Assembly (NCBI GenBank): GCA_019414545.1
Contig: DXLV01000005.1
Location: 1 to 64,000, forward strand
DNA: 64,000 bases
Direction of reading: 5' to 3'
Source: Collinsella sp.
GTDB taxonomy: Bacteria > Actinomycetota > Coriobacteriia > Coriobacteriales > Coriobacteriaceae
In this document: piece after piece, positions 24,949 to 34,852 of the stretch
Layout: each line of letters opens with the position of its first letter
How positions within the stretch are numbered: the first letter of the stretch is position 1
Translations under genes and position numbers: made by a program
Notes under the pieces: generated by a model
Databases searched by the model: none
Told to the model about the DNA's origin: nothing
What the model saw: the letters and a program-made list of their open reading frames with translations, nothing else

Positions 24949-25078
24949 CGCCGGGCCGCTTTGGGTTACTTTCCAAAACATTTCCGCAGGACGCAAAGGG
25001 CTCCGCCGCGCGAAGCGCGCAGCGGAGCCCTTTGCATGTCCGAGGACGTTTTGGAAAGTAACCCAAAGCGGCCCGGCG
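24949..25078 (-). repeat. Long 3' hairpin element, copy C (downstream of the glycyl-radical gene)
   Basis: A perfect 31-bp outer stem (24949-24979 with 25048-25078), an inner 14-bp stem (24993-25006 with 25022-25035) and an apex GCGC-TTC-GCGC. In the sense of the upstream gene the internal strands are CGTCCTCGGACATG and CTGCGGAAA. It begins 22 nt after the stop codon of the 83-residue gene. The remaining sequence back to scrR shows no gene. Confidence 0.88.
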
Positions 25079-25100
25079 ATCCTGCGGGAGTTAAACCCCT

Positions 25101-25352
25101 TTAGAACTTGTCATGGAAGGTACGCGAAATGACCTCGTCCTGCTGCTCCTTGGTGAGCGTGTGGAAGTTCACGGCATAGCCGGAAACGCGGATGGTCAGC
25201 TGCGGGTACTTCTCGGGGTGAGCCTGAGCGTCAAGCAGCGTCTCACGGTTGAAGACGTTGATGTTCAGGTGGTGGCCACCCTTCTCGGCGTAAGCGTCGA
25301 GCATGTGGACCAGGTTATCGGCCTGAGTCTCGGAAACTTCAGAAACCTTCAT
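25101..25352 (-). CDS. grcA: Separate glycyl-radical domain of pyruvate formate-lyase
   Basis: An 83-residue polypeptide equivalent to the last ~75 residues of E. coli PflB. It contains [35 protein letters not shown] with the radical-bearing glycine, and the C-terminal [19 protein letters not shown] six bases before the ATG shows independent translation. It lies 85 nt after pflB, whose product stops exactly where this domain would begin. Unlike E. coli GrcA, which repairs damaged full-length PFL, this protein must supply the only radical domain for the adjacent enzyme. Activation by PflA (17046-17885) is expected. Confidence 0.9.
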   Translation of the reverse strand: MKVSEVSETQADNLVHMLDAYAEKGGHHLNINVFNRETLLDAQAHPEKYPQLTIRVSGYAVNFHTLTKEQQDEVISRTFHDKF

Positions 25353-25412
25353 AATGTGTCTCCTTCGATCGATAGGCGTCGGCCGAAACCGGCGCGCTAA
25401 TCAGTAATCGTT

Positions 25413-25435
25413 ATTGTTAGTATAGCACTAACAAT
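25413..25435 (-). promoter_or_regulatory. Stem-loop between the two pyruvate formate-lyase genes
   Basis: ATTGTTAGT and ACTAACAAT form a perfect 9-bp stem with a 5-nt loop, 2 nt after the pflB stop codon. It has no T-run and may set the ratio of the two PFL polypeptides by processing or pausing. Confidence 0.55.
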
Positions 25436-25437
25436 AG

Positions 25438-27489
<2,052 letters not shown>

Positions 27490-28037
27490 TGTGTAACCAC
27501 GCTCCTAGTTACGTGTAATGCGGCGCTCTCTCACACCGCTGCTTATTGAATTCTTGAATTTTCGGCTTGCACTACCGGCTTCTTCCGTTCTTCACCACAC
27601 GTTGGTGCAGGGAAAAACGTTTGTCCACCTTGGAACTGCAACCCAAACCCAAGATTTCACCCGTTTGAGAAGGATAACATAGCCACCCCCTTCATCAGGG
27701 CTGTTATATGTTTCTTTTTTTATAACATTGGGGTGTTTTTTACAAATCCGCAGGAAATGCGAGCGCGAACAACTACCGTTCACCGATTTGTTTAGTTTTT
27801 TCCTTGCCTTTGTACGACGTTCACTCTAGCTGTTATGCCAGCTTTAGCAGGGTAAAGTACCTCTGAGTAGGCTTTAGGACATGCCTAACGATCTGCCCCT
27901 AACTTTGCTGGCACCGACGGCGTACGGAGGTCGCCTAAAGGTAGTTTTCTAGGCATGTCCCAAAATCTACTGCATAGGGTGCGCGTGCAAGGGTATCATC
28001 TTTCACCGAAAATAGTTTCTAGTGTTAGGGGTTTTCG
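27490..28037. other. 548-bp intergenic region: pfl leader, repeat, marR leader
   Basis: AT-rich near pflB, with a TGTTATA...TATAACA inverted repeat around 27701-27726 that could be a redox regulator site; no known consensus is matched. An inverted-repeat element lies at 27866-27971. Just before marR, TTTCACCGAAAA and TTTTCGGTGGAA form an interrupted inverted repeat (about 28001-28043), a possible MarR operator. No gene is seen. Confidence 0.45.
27866..27971. repeat. Inverted-repeat element of the GGCATGTCCCAAAA family
   Basis: The 22-bp ends AGTAGGCTTTAGGACATGCC... (27866-27887) and 27950-27971 are inverted copies with three mismatches. The right end shares GGCATGTCCCAAAATCTAC with 7898-7929 and 34722-34746. 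The 62-bp interior is non-coding. Confidence 0.5.
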
Positions 28038-28487
28038 GTGGAAGATACCGATTTCCGTGAACTTGGACGTCAGCTCCTTACCGAGTTCGGCAGCATGCAT
28101 CAGCGCATTTCGCGCTTTGCGGACAAAGCCCTCGGCGGCGAGATGGCCGTCATGCGCGCCCTCATACTCGCCGGCGGTTCGCTCACGCCGAGCGAACTCG
28201 CTGATCGCGCCTGGGTCTCGAGCGCCCGCATCGCCAATATTCTGCGCTCCCTCGAGGCCAAGGGCTGGGTCGAGCGCGAGCACTCAAAGACTGACCGTCG
28301 TCGCGTACACGTCATAGTGACCGACAAGGGATTCCAGGATCTCGAAATCAAACGTCGGGAATTCGAGGCCCGCACCGCGGCTTTCCTCGAGCAGCTCGGC
28401 GAAACAGATACCCAAGAGATGGTGCGCCTTCTTAGGCGTGCCAACGAAATTATCGACCGCAATCAAGAAAGGAGAGATGCCGAGTGA
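28038..28487 (+). CDS. MarR-family transcriptional regulator
   Basis: A 149-residue winged-helix regulator. The DNA-binding core is LTPSELADRAWVSSARIANILRSLEAKGWVER (about residues 53-84) followed by the wing SKTDRRRVHVIVTDKG, both diagnostic of MarR proteins. It starts at GTG with AGGGG six bases upstream. Its stop overlaps the start of the first ABC exporter gene by 4 nt, so it is the first gene of a three-gene operon and probably represses it in response to a toxic small molecule. Confidence 0.9.
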   Translation: MEDTDFRELGRQLLTEFGSMHQRISRFADKALGGEMAVMRALILAGGSLTPSELADRAWVSSARIANILRSLEAKGWVEREHSKTDRRRVHVIVTDKGFQDLEIKRREFEARTAAFLEQLGETDTQEMVRLLRRANEIIDRNQERRDAE

Positions 28488-30853
28488 GGATTCTCAAGCT
28501 CTTTAAAAAGCATATCCTGGCACTGTTCGCAGCTATCGTGCTTATCGTAATCAGCTGCAACGCCGATCTGGCGCTGCCTACCTATATGAGCGACATCGTC
28601 GACGTGGGCGTGCAGCAAGGCGGCATCGCCTCGCCCGTACCCGACACCATCCGCGCCGAATCGCTCGACGACCTTGAACTCTTTATGAGCACCAAGGACG
28701 CCAAAGCTGTGGAGGCCGTGTTTAGCAAGGCTGACAAAAATGGCATTCGAACGTATAAGGGTACCGAGGAAGAGCGTGCCGATGGAGGCAAGATTGCCGA
28801 CATTATGAGCCTGCCCGAGACTGTCGTCCTTTCGCTCGACCAGGGCATTGACGCCGACTCCATGGGCGACATGACCGGCACGTCCACCGAGGCAAGCGAT
28901 GGCGGCGCCGCTCAGGCCATGCCCACCCCCGAGCAGATGGCGGCGATGACGCCCGAGCAGCTCGCCGAGATGCAGCAGAAGGCCGCAGCCGCGCAGAGCA
29001 TGCAAAAGCAGATCGACGCCGACGGCGGCAAGATCACCATGAAGAGCCTGCGCCTAGGCGTTGAAGGCGGTCTTATCGATCAGGGCAAGCTCGTCGAGGG
29101 CGCCAACGATATGGCAGACAAAATGGGCTCCATGTCGGGCTCCATCGTCACCCAGCGCGCCGTGAGCTATGTACAGGACGAGTACAAGGCACAGGGCATC
29201 GACCCCGCCGACGTGCAAAACGCCTACCTGAGCCGCATGGCGACCACGATGTTTGGCCTGTGTCTGATCTCGCTGGTCGCCACCATCCTGACCGGCGCCG
29301 TGGCCTCGCGCACCGCCTGCTCCATCGCCCGCGACCTGCGCCGCGAGACCTTCAACAAGGTTATGCACTTCTCGCCGGCCGAGGTGGGCAAGTTTAGCCA
29401 GGCCTCGCTCATCACCCGCTGCACCAACGACATTCAGCAGATCCAGATGGCCGCAACCCTGTTTATCCGCATGTGCCTGATGGCCCCCGTCATGGGCATC
29501 GTCGCTGTCATGCGCGTCCTGGCCAACCACACCGGCCTGGAGTGGACCATCGCCGTAGCCATCATCGCGGTCTCGGCCGTCGTCGGCGTGCTCATGGGCC
29601 TCACCATGCCAAAGTTCAAAAAGATGCAGAGCTTTGTGGACCGCGTGAACCTTACCGCCCGCGAGCTGCTCGACGGCCTGATGCCCATCCGCTCGTTCAA
29701 CCGCGAAGAACATGAGCTCGAGCGCTTTGACAAGGCTTCGCTCGACCTGATGACCACGCAGCTCTACACCAACCGCGCCATGAGCTTTATGATGCCGCTC
29801 ATGATGCTCGTCATGAACTGCATCACCGTGCTTATCGTCTGGTTTGGCGCGCAGGGCGTGTCCGACGGCGTGATGCAGGTCGGCAACATGATGGCGTTTA
29901 TCTCCTACACCATGCAGATCGTCATGGCGTTTATGATCCTCACCATGGTTTCGGTTATCCTGCCCCGTGCCGAGGTCGCAGCCGAGCGCGTGGAAGAGGT
30001 CATCACTTGCCCCACCAGCATCAACGACCCCGTCTCGCCCAAACTGCCCGCGGCCAGCGCGACGCGCGGCGAGCTCACCTTCCGCGACGTGAGCTTCCAG
30101 TATCCCGATGCCCGCGCCGACGTCATCAGCGGCGTGAACTTCACCACGCATGCCGGTCAGATGCTCGGCATTATTGGCTCCACGGGCTCGGGCAAGTCCA
30201 CGCTCGTGCAGCTGATTCCGCGCCTGTACGACGTCACGGGCGGCAGCATTTCGCTCGACGGCATCGATGTGCGCGACATGACACTTTCCGAGCTGCGCCG
30301 CCGCATCGGTTATATTCCGCAGCAGGGTCGTCTATTCTCGGGTACCGTCGAGAGCAACCTCAAGTTTGCCGGCGACATGGTGAGTGACGAGGATATGCGC
30401 CAGGCAGCACGCGTCGCCCAGGCGGAGGACTTTATCGCCGAGCGCGAGGACGGGTACGACTCCCCTATCAGCCAGGGCGGCTCCAATGTTTCGGGTGGTC
30501 AGCGCCAGCGTCTGGCCATCGCCCGCGCGTTGGCTAAAAAGCCCGAGGTCGTGGTGTTCGATGACTCGTTTAGTGCCCTCGACTACAAGACCGACGCGCG
30601 CCTACGCGAGGAGCTGGCCAAAAACGTTACCGACGCCGCGCTCGTGGTCGTGGCCCAGCGCATCGCGACCATCATGCACGCCGACCAGATCATCGTGCTC
30701 GACGACGGCCACGTAGTGGGCACCGGCACGCACGAGGAGCTGCTGCGCAGCTGCCCGGCGTACCTGGAGATCGCACAGTCGCAGCTTTCCGCCGAGGAGC
30801 TGGGGCTTACCCAAGAAGAAATTGCAGCCGTCATGGAAGGAGGCGAGCGCTAA
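28484..30853 (+). CDS. Heterodimeric ABC exporter, half 1 (fused permease-ATPase)
   Basis: A 789-residue protein with a membrane domain and a C-terminal ATPase. It is longer than usual because residues 40-235, between the first two helices, form a large Ala/Met/Gln-rich extracytoplasmic insert. The ATPase has Walker A GSTGSGKST near 565, signature NVSGGQRQRLAIARAL near 670 and Walker B VVVFDDSFSALD with aspartate in place of the catalytic glutamate. The degenerate site is typical of one half of heterodimeric exporters of the LmrCD/BmrCD kind. It starts with GTG overlapping marR and shares its stop with the next start. Confidence 0.92.
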   Translation: MRILKLFKKHILALFAAIVLIVISCNADLALPTYMSDIVDVGVQQGGIASPVPDTIRAESLDDLELFMSTKDAKAVEAVFSKADKNGIRTYKGTEEERADGGKIADIMSLPETVVLSLDQGIDADSMGDMTGTSTEASDGGAAQAMPTPEQMAAMTPEQLAEMQQKAAAAQSMQKQIDADGGKITMKSLRLGVEGGLIDQGKLVEGANDMADKMGSMSGSIVTQRAVSYVQDEYKAQGIDPADVQNAYLSRMATTMFGLCLISLVATILTGAVASRTACSIARDLRRETFNKVMHFSPAEVGKFSQASLITRCTNDIQQIQMAATLFIRMCLMAPVMGIVAVMRVLANHTGLEWTIAVAIIAVSAVVGVLMGLTMPKFKKMQSFVDRVNLTARELLDGLMPIRSFNREEHELERFDKASLDLMTTQLYTNRAMSFMMPLMMLVMNCITVLIVWFGAQGVSDGVMQVGNMMAFISYTMQIVMAFMILTMVSVILPRAEVAAERVEEVITCPTSINDPVSPKLPAASATRGELTFRDVSFQYPDARADVISGVNFTTHAGQMLGIIGSTGSGKSTLVQLIPRLYDVTGGSISLDGIDVRDMTLSELRRRIGYIPQQGRLFSGTVESNLKFAGDMVSDEDMRQAARVAQAEDFIAEREDGYDSPISQGGSNVSGGQRQRLAIARALAKKPEVVVFDDSFSALDYKTDARLREELAKNVTDAALVVVAQRIATIMHADQIIVLDDGHVVGTGTHEELLRSCPAYLEIAQSQLSAEELGLTQEEIAAVMEGGER

Positions 30854-32709
30854 TGGCAGACGAGACCAAGGCTCAGATTCCCAAGCCCACCCGCCAGCGT
30901 GGTCCCATGGGCCGCATGGGCGGCATGCGTCGCGGCGAAAAGGCCAAGGACTTTAAGGGCACCATGAGGCAGCTGCTCGGCTATATCGGCCAGCACAAGA
31001 TTGCCGTGTTTGCCGCCGTCGCCTTTGCCGTGTGCTCGGTCATCTTTAATATTGTGGGACCCAAGATGCTCGGTCAGGTTACCACCAAGCTGTTCGAGGG
31101 CCTGGTTGCCAAGGTCAACGGCACCGGCGATGTCGACTTTAACTGGATCGCTAAGACGCTCGGCTTTTTGCTCTGCCTGTATCTGGCGAGCTCTGCCTGC
31201 AGCCTGATCCAGGGCTGGCTCATGACCGGTGTCACGCAAAAGATCTGCTACCGCATGCGCAAGGAGATTGCCGCCAAGATTGCCGTCGTGCCGATGAGCT
31301 ACTTCAACGGCCACAGCAAGGGCGACGTGCTCAGCCGCATCACCAACGACGTCGATACGCTCGGCCAGTCGCTCAACCAGAGCGTGACGCAGCTTATTAC
31401 GTCCGTCACGCAGATTATCGGCGTCCTCGTCATGATGCTGTCGATCAGCCTGCCGCTCACCGGCGTCACCGTGCTCACGCTGCCGGCCGCCGCGATTATC
31501 TTGATGGTGATGATTCACTTCTCGCAGCCGTACTTCCGCGAGCAGCAGCAGGTCCTAGGCACCGTCAACGGCATTATCGAGGAGGATTTTGCCGGCCAGA
31601 ACGTCATTCAGGTGTTCGACCGCGCCGAGGCTTCGATCGAGGAGTTCGACCGTCAAAACGACCGCCTCTTTATTAGTGGCTGGCGCTCGCAGTTCCTGTC
31701 GGGCCTGATGATGCCGCTCATGAGCCTGGTAGGCAACATGGGTTACGTGGGCGTCGTCGTGGTGGGCGCGCAGCTTGCACTGACCGGCAATGCCACGCCC
31801 GGCGACATCCAGAGCTTTATCCAGTACGTTCGCAACTTTACGCAACCCGTGCAGCAGCTGGGCAACGTGAGCAACACGATGCAGTCGATGGCCGCTGCCA
31901 CCGAGCGTGTCTTTGAGTTCCTGGCCGCACCCGAGGAGGAGCAAAAAGCCGACGCGCAGATTCCCGAGAAGCGCCCCGGCCATGTGGAGTTCGACCACGT
32001 CAAGTTTGGCTACACGCCCGACAAGACCATCATCCACGACTTTAGCTGCGAGGCGCAGCCCGGCCAGACCATCGCCATCGTCGGCCCCACCGGCGCCGGC
32101 AAGACCACGCTCATTAAGCTGCTGCAGCGTTTTTACGACGTGGACGGCGGTTCGCTGCGCGTCGAGGGCGTCGACGTGCGCGACTGGGACCGCGCGGCGC
32201 TGCGCGGCGAGTTTGCCATGGTGCTGCAGGACACCTGGCTGTTTAACGGTACCATCCGCGAGAACATCCGTTACGGACGCCCCGATGCGAGCGATGCCGA
32301 GGTCGAAGCCGCTGCACGTGCCGCACGCTGCGACCACTTTATCCATACGCTCGCCGGCGGCTACGACTTCATGATCAACGAGGAGGGCACTAACCTATCG
32401 CAGGGTCAGCGCCAGCTCGTGACCATCGCCCGCGCCATTTTGGCCGACCGCCCGGCGCTAATTCTGGACGAGGCAACCTCCAACGTTGACACTCGTACCG
32501 AGGAGCTTATTCAGCGTGCCATGGATGCGCTGATGCAGGGCCGTACGAGCTTTGTCATCGCTCACCGCCTGTCCACGATCCGCAACGCCGACGTAATCTT
32601 GGTGATTCGCGACGGCGACATCGTCGAGAAGGGCACACACGACGAGTTGCTCGCCCAGGGTGGCTTCTACGCCGACCTGTACAACTCGCAGTTCGACGAG
32701 GCGGCGTAA
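30853..32709 (+). CDS. Heterodimeric ABC exporter, half 2 (fused permease-ATPase)
   Basis: A 618-residue partner of the preceding protein. Six membrane helices (about 50-350) are followed by an ATPase with Walker A GPTGAGKTT near 415, signature LSQGQRQLVTIARA and Walker B LILDEATSNVD with the catalytic glutamate intact, so this half holds the consensus hydrolysis elements that complement the other half. The N-terminus is basic and Gly/Met-rich. The one-base overlap with the first half shows tight coupling. A strong terminator follows. Confidence 0.93.
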   Translation: MADETKAQIPKPTRQRGPMGRMGGMRRGEKAKDFKGTMRQLLGYIGQHKIAVFAAVAFAVCSVIFNIVGPKMLGQVTTKLFEGLVAKVNGTGDVDFNWIAKTLGFLLCLYLASSACSLIQGWLMTGVTQKICYRMRKEIAAKIAVVPMSYFNGHSKGDVLSRITNDVDTLGQSLNQSVTQLITSVTQIIGVLVMMLSISLPLTGVTVLTLPAAAIILMVMIHFSQPYFREQQQVLGTVNGIIEEDFAGQNVIQVFDRAEASIEEFDRQNDRLFISGWRSQFLSGLMMPLMSLVGNMGYVGVVVVGAQLALTGNATPGDIQSFIQYVRNFTQPVQQLGNVSNTMQSMAAATERVFEFLAAPEEEQKADAQIPEKRPGHVEFDHVKFGYTPDKTIIHDFSCEAQPGQTIAIVGPTGAGKTTLIKLLQRFYDVDGGSLRVEGVDVRDWDRAALRGEFAMVLQDTWLFNGTIRENIRYGRPDASDAEVEAAARAARCDHFIHTLAGGYDFMINEEGTNLSQGQRQLVTIARAILADRPALILDEATSNVDTRTEELIQRAMDALMQGRTSFVIAHRLSTIRNADVILVIRDGDIVEKGTHDELLAQGGFYADLYNSQFDEAA

Positions 32710-32740
32710 ATTCTGCCGCAGGGAACGAATAACGCCCGAG

Positions 32741-32780
32741 AACGGGGGCGCAGGGCAACCTGCGCCCCCGTTTTTGTTTT
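32741..32780 (+). terminator. Intrinsic terminator of the MarR-ABC exporter operon
   Basis: ACGGGGGCGCA and TGCGCCCCCGT form an 11-bp stem followed by TTTTTGTTTT, 32 nt after the operon's last stop codon. Confidence 0.85.
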
Positions 32781-32829
32781 GCAGCCCTCGAAGCGCCTTC
32801 CCTGAGACCTCATTGACGGCGTTTTCCAG

Positions 32830-33069
32830 ACCCCGTGGGCAAAAAAGAGCAAATATGAGTACTGTTACCTTTTTAGTAACAGCCAAAACCGCCTCAAACG
32901 ACCTCTTTGCGGCCTCTATTCGCCTTCAAATTAATCAAAACGCCCGTTAGCAGGCTTCTGCCTGCCAACGTTAATGAGCATATTTATCACTTTGTCTATT
33001 ATCTCGCTAGACGGATATGTTACTAGGTTAGCAACAGTACTCATATTTGGCATTTTTTGCCCACAGGGT
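32830..33069. mobile_element. MITE-like element with ~51-bp terminal inverted repeats
   Basis: The ends 32830-32880 and 33019-33069 are inverted copies about 80% identical, sharing GTGGGCAAAAAA and AAATATGAGTACTGTT. The 138-bp interior is AT-rich and has no conserved ORF; each end could encode a short peptide starting MSTV. No transposase is present and no clear target duplication was seen. It sits between the exporter operon and the DAHP synthase gene. Confidence 0.6.
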
Positions 33070-33149
33070 GTTTCCCGGGGAACCGACAACAGCCTTAGGG
33101 CCCCACGCGGCGCCACTCGCTCCCGGCATCCGCCGACGTCTCCCCAGAT

Positions 33150-33189
33150 AAAGCCTGCCAAAATAAACCTGTCCCTTTTTGGCAGGTTT
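33150..33189. repeat. Hairpin repeat with CCTGTCCC loop, copy 4
   Basis: AAGCCTGCCAAAA and TTTTTGGCAGGTTTC flank a loop with TAAACCTGTCCC; the flank CCCCAGATAAA is shared with copies 1 and 3. This copy is not next to a stop codon but about 100 bp upstream of the DAHP synthase gene. Confidence 0.7.
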
Positions 33190-33287
33190 CGGGGTGACAA
33201 GGGCTTGCACTTTAGCGTGCGACAGCGGATAATTCCGGACACTCGACAATACGCTTATTGCTCTTTCTATAGATTGAGGAGGCCCCT

Positions 33288-34319
33288 ATGGCCATGGAAT
33301 TCAAACGCAAGTTGCCAATCCCCATGGAGATCCGCGAGGAAATGCCGCTTTCTGCCGAGCTTACCGCCAAAAAGCAGGCATTTGACGCCGAGGTCGCCAA
33401 AGTCTTTACCGGCGAGGACGCACGCAAGGTGCTCATCATCGGCCCGTGCTCTGCCGACCGCGAGGATTCGGTACTTGAGTACATGAACCGACTGGCCAAG
33501 ACCGCCGAGGAGGTCAAGGACAAGCTCATCATCATTCCGCGCGTCTACACCAATAAGCCGCGCACCAAGGGCACCGGCTACAAGGGCCTTCTGCACAACC
33601 CCAACCCCGAGGCTCCCGACGACCTGCTCGAGGGCGTCAAGGCCATCCGCCATATGCACCTGCGTGTTATTGAGGAAACGGGCTTCTTCACCGCCGACGA
33701 GATGCTCTATCCGTCCAACTACCAGTACCTCGTTGACCTGCTGAGCTATGTTGCCGTGGGCGCACGCTCGGTCGAGAACCAGGAGCATCGTCTGGTGTCG
33801 AGCGGCATTTCGGTACCCGTCGGCATGAAGAATCCCACTGCTGGCTCTACCACCGTTATGCTCAACTCCATTTACGCCGCGCAGGCGCACCAGAGCTTCA
33901 TCTTCCGCAACTGGGAGGTCGAGTGCGACGGCAATCCGCTCGCGCACGCCGTTATGCGTGGCTACATCGGTCTCGACGGTCGTACCTACCCCAACTACCA
34001 CTACGAGCACCTGGAGCGCCTGGCCGAACGCTACACCGAGCACGCCGGCTATGCCAATCCGGCAGCGGTCATCGACTGCAACCACGACAACTCGGGTAAG
34101 CGCCCGCTGGAGCAGTATCGCATTTGCAAGGAGGTGCTCGACAGCTGCCGCCGCAACGAGTCCATCTCCAAGCTGGTCAAGGGCTTTATGATCGAGTCCT
34201 ACCTGGAAGACGGCAACCAGCCGGTCGACGGCGGTGTCTTTGGCAAGTCGATCACCGACCCGTGCCTGGGCTGGGAAAAGACCGACTACCTCATCCACGA
34301 GATCGCGGAACGTATTTAG
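33288..34319 (+). CDS. aroF: 3-deoxy-7-phosphoheptulonate synthase, class I
   Basis: A 343-residue enzyme condensing phosphoenolpyruvate and erythrose-4-phosphate at the entry to the shikimate pathway. Family motifs: IIGPCSADRED near residues 45-55, PRVYTNKPRTKGTGYKGL near 84-101, PVGMKNPTAGS near 180, and the metal-binding DCNHDNSGKRP near 262-272. Start ATG with GAGGAGG nearby. The N-terminus is that of the AroFGH type, so tyrosine- or phenylalanine-type feedback is possible but not determinable. It appears monocistronic, with a two-hairpin element starting 1 nt after its stop. Confidence 0.94.
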   Translation: MAMEFKRKLPIPMEIREEMPLSAELTAKKQAFDAEVAKVFTGEDARKVLIIGPCSADREDSVLEYMNRLAKTAEEVKDKLIIIPRVYTNKPRTKGTGYKGLLHNPNPEAPDDLLEGVKAIRHMHLRVIEETGFFTADEMLYPSNYQYLVDLLSYVAVGARSVENQEHRLVSSGISVPVGMKNPTAGSTTVMLNSIYAAQAHQSFIFRNWEVECDGNPLAHAVMRGYIGLDGRTYPNYHYEHLERLAERYTEHAGYANPAAVIDCNHDNSGKRPLEQYRICKEVLDSCRRNESISKLVKGFMIESYLEDGNQPVDGGVFGKSITDPCLGWEKTDYLIHEIAERI

Positions 34320-34320
34320 A

Positions 34321-34446
34321 GTTACGGCGTTTTACCAAACGCTGTAACGGCTCGACGCTGCGCGGGCCGCACCTGTACAATCTGACGTTCAACTTCAAGG
34401 GCGCGACCAGAAGGTCAGCGCCCTTTCGTTTCACGTCACCTTGTCT
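34321..34446 (+). ncRNA. Two-hairpin 3' RNA element, copy 1 (after aroF)
   Basis: Hairpin 1 (34321-34348) is GTTACGGCGTTT-TACC-AAACGCTGTAAC. Hairpin 2 (34397-34425) has GACC-AGAA-GGTC at its tip and a stem AAGGGCGC/GCGCCCTT. Between them lie GGCTCGACGCTGC and CAATCTGACGTTCAA. The layout, linker and tetraloop match 51300-51425, whose stems differ by paired changes, and hairpin 1 plus linker match 49191-49262. The element starts one base after the aroF stop. Function is unknown; a processed 3' UTR or mobile terminator is possible. Confidence 0.6.
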
Positions 34447-34533
34447 CAAATGCGACCCGCTCGCTATCCGTCCTCTACCTGCGGCGTTGTCTTGCTCCGG
34501 ATGCGGCAGTTAGGGACGTTCCTTTTCTAGTCA

Positions 34534-34577
34534 TTGGGGACGTTCTTGTTTGACTAGTCGTTTAAGAACGTCCCCAA
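34534..34577. repeat. 14-bp inverted repeat containing GGGGACGTTCTT
   Basis: TTGGGGACGTTCTT and AAGAACGTCCCCAA enclose a 16-nt loop with ACTAGT. The rest of 34447-34852 is non-coding apart from the element at 34633-34746. Confidence 0.5.
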
Positions 34578-34632
34578 CGACTACCCGGGGGAGTTGCCTT
34601 ACCTCGTGGCGGTCTTCTAGCAGAAAAACCGA

Positions 34633-34746
34633 GTGAGTAGGCTTTTTGCAGGAGGCCAAGCATGCCCAAAACGCCACAGCTCTGACCTGCAGTTTTATAG
34701 ATCATTTGTCGCGATGTGCTCGGCAAGTTCAAAAAAGTCTACTCAC
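34633..34746. repeat. Inverted-repeat element of the GGCAAGTTCAAAA family
   Basis: GTGAGTAGGCTTTTT at the left end is answered by AAAAAAGTCTACTCAC at the right. Inside, CTCTGACCTGCAGTTTTAT recurs at about 39052 before the next accessory genes. The right end matches 7898-7929 and 27950-27971. Non-coding. Confidence 0.5.
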
Positions 34747-34852
34747 TTGCATCCGAAACGCACCAGATAGGCAAAAATAACCGCCGCAAGAGGTCCCCAG
34801 CCCCTTCGCGGCGGTCACACGCCTCTGGTTTTGCGACCGTTTTGCCCGCTTG

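Noticed and set aside
24949..25078. The long hairpins as ordinary Rho-independent terminators
   Set aside because: Stems are far longer than usual, the internal loops are conserved and no T-run follows the 3' arm in any copy.
27701..27726. A Rex or FNR site upstream of pflB (TGTTATA...TATAACA)
   Set aside because: The sequence matches neither consensus (TTGTGA-N6-TCACAA or TTGAT-N4-ATCAA); noted only as an inverted repeat.
32852..33016. Short peptides MSTVTFLVTAKTAS... and MSTVANLVTYPSSE... as a gene pair
   Set aside because: They arise from the two inverted ends of the same repeat element, with no ribosome sites; probably chance.
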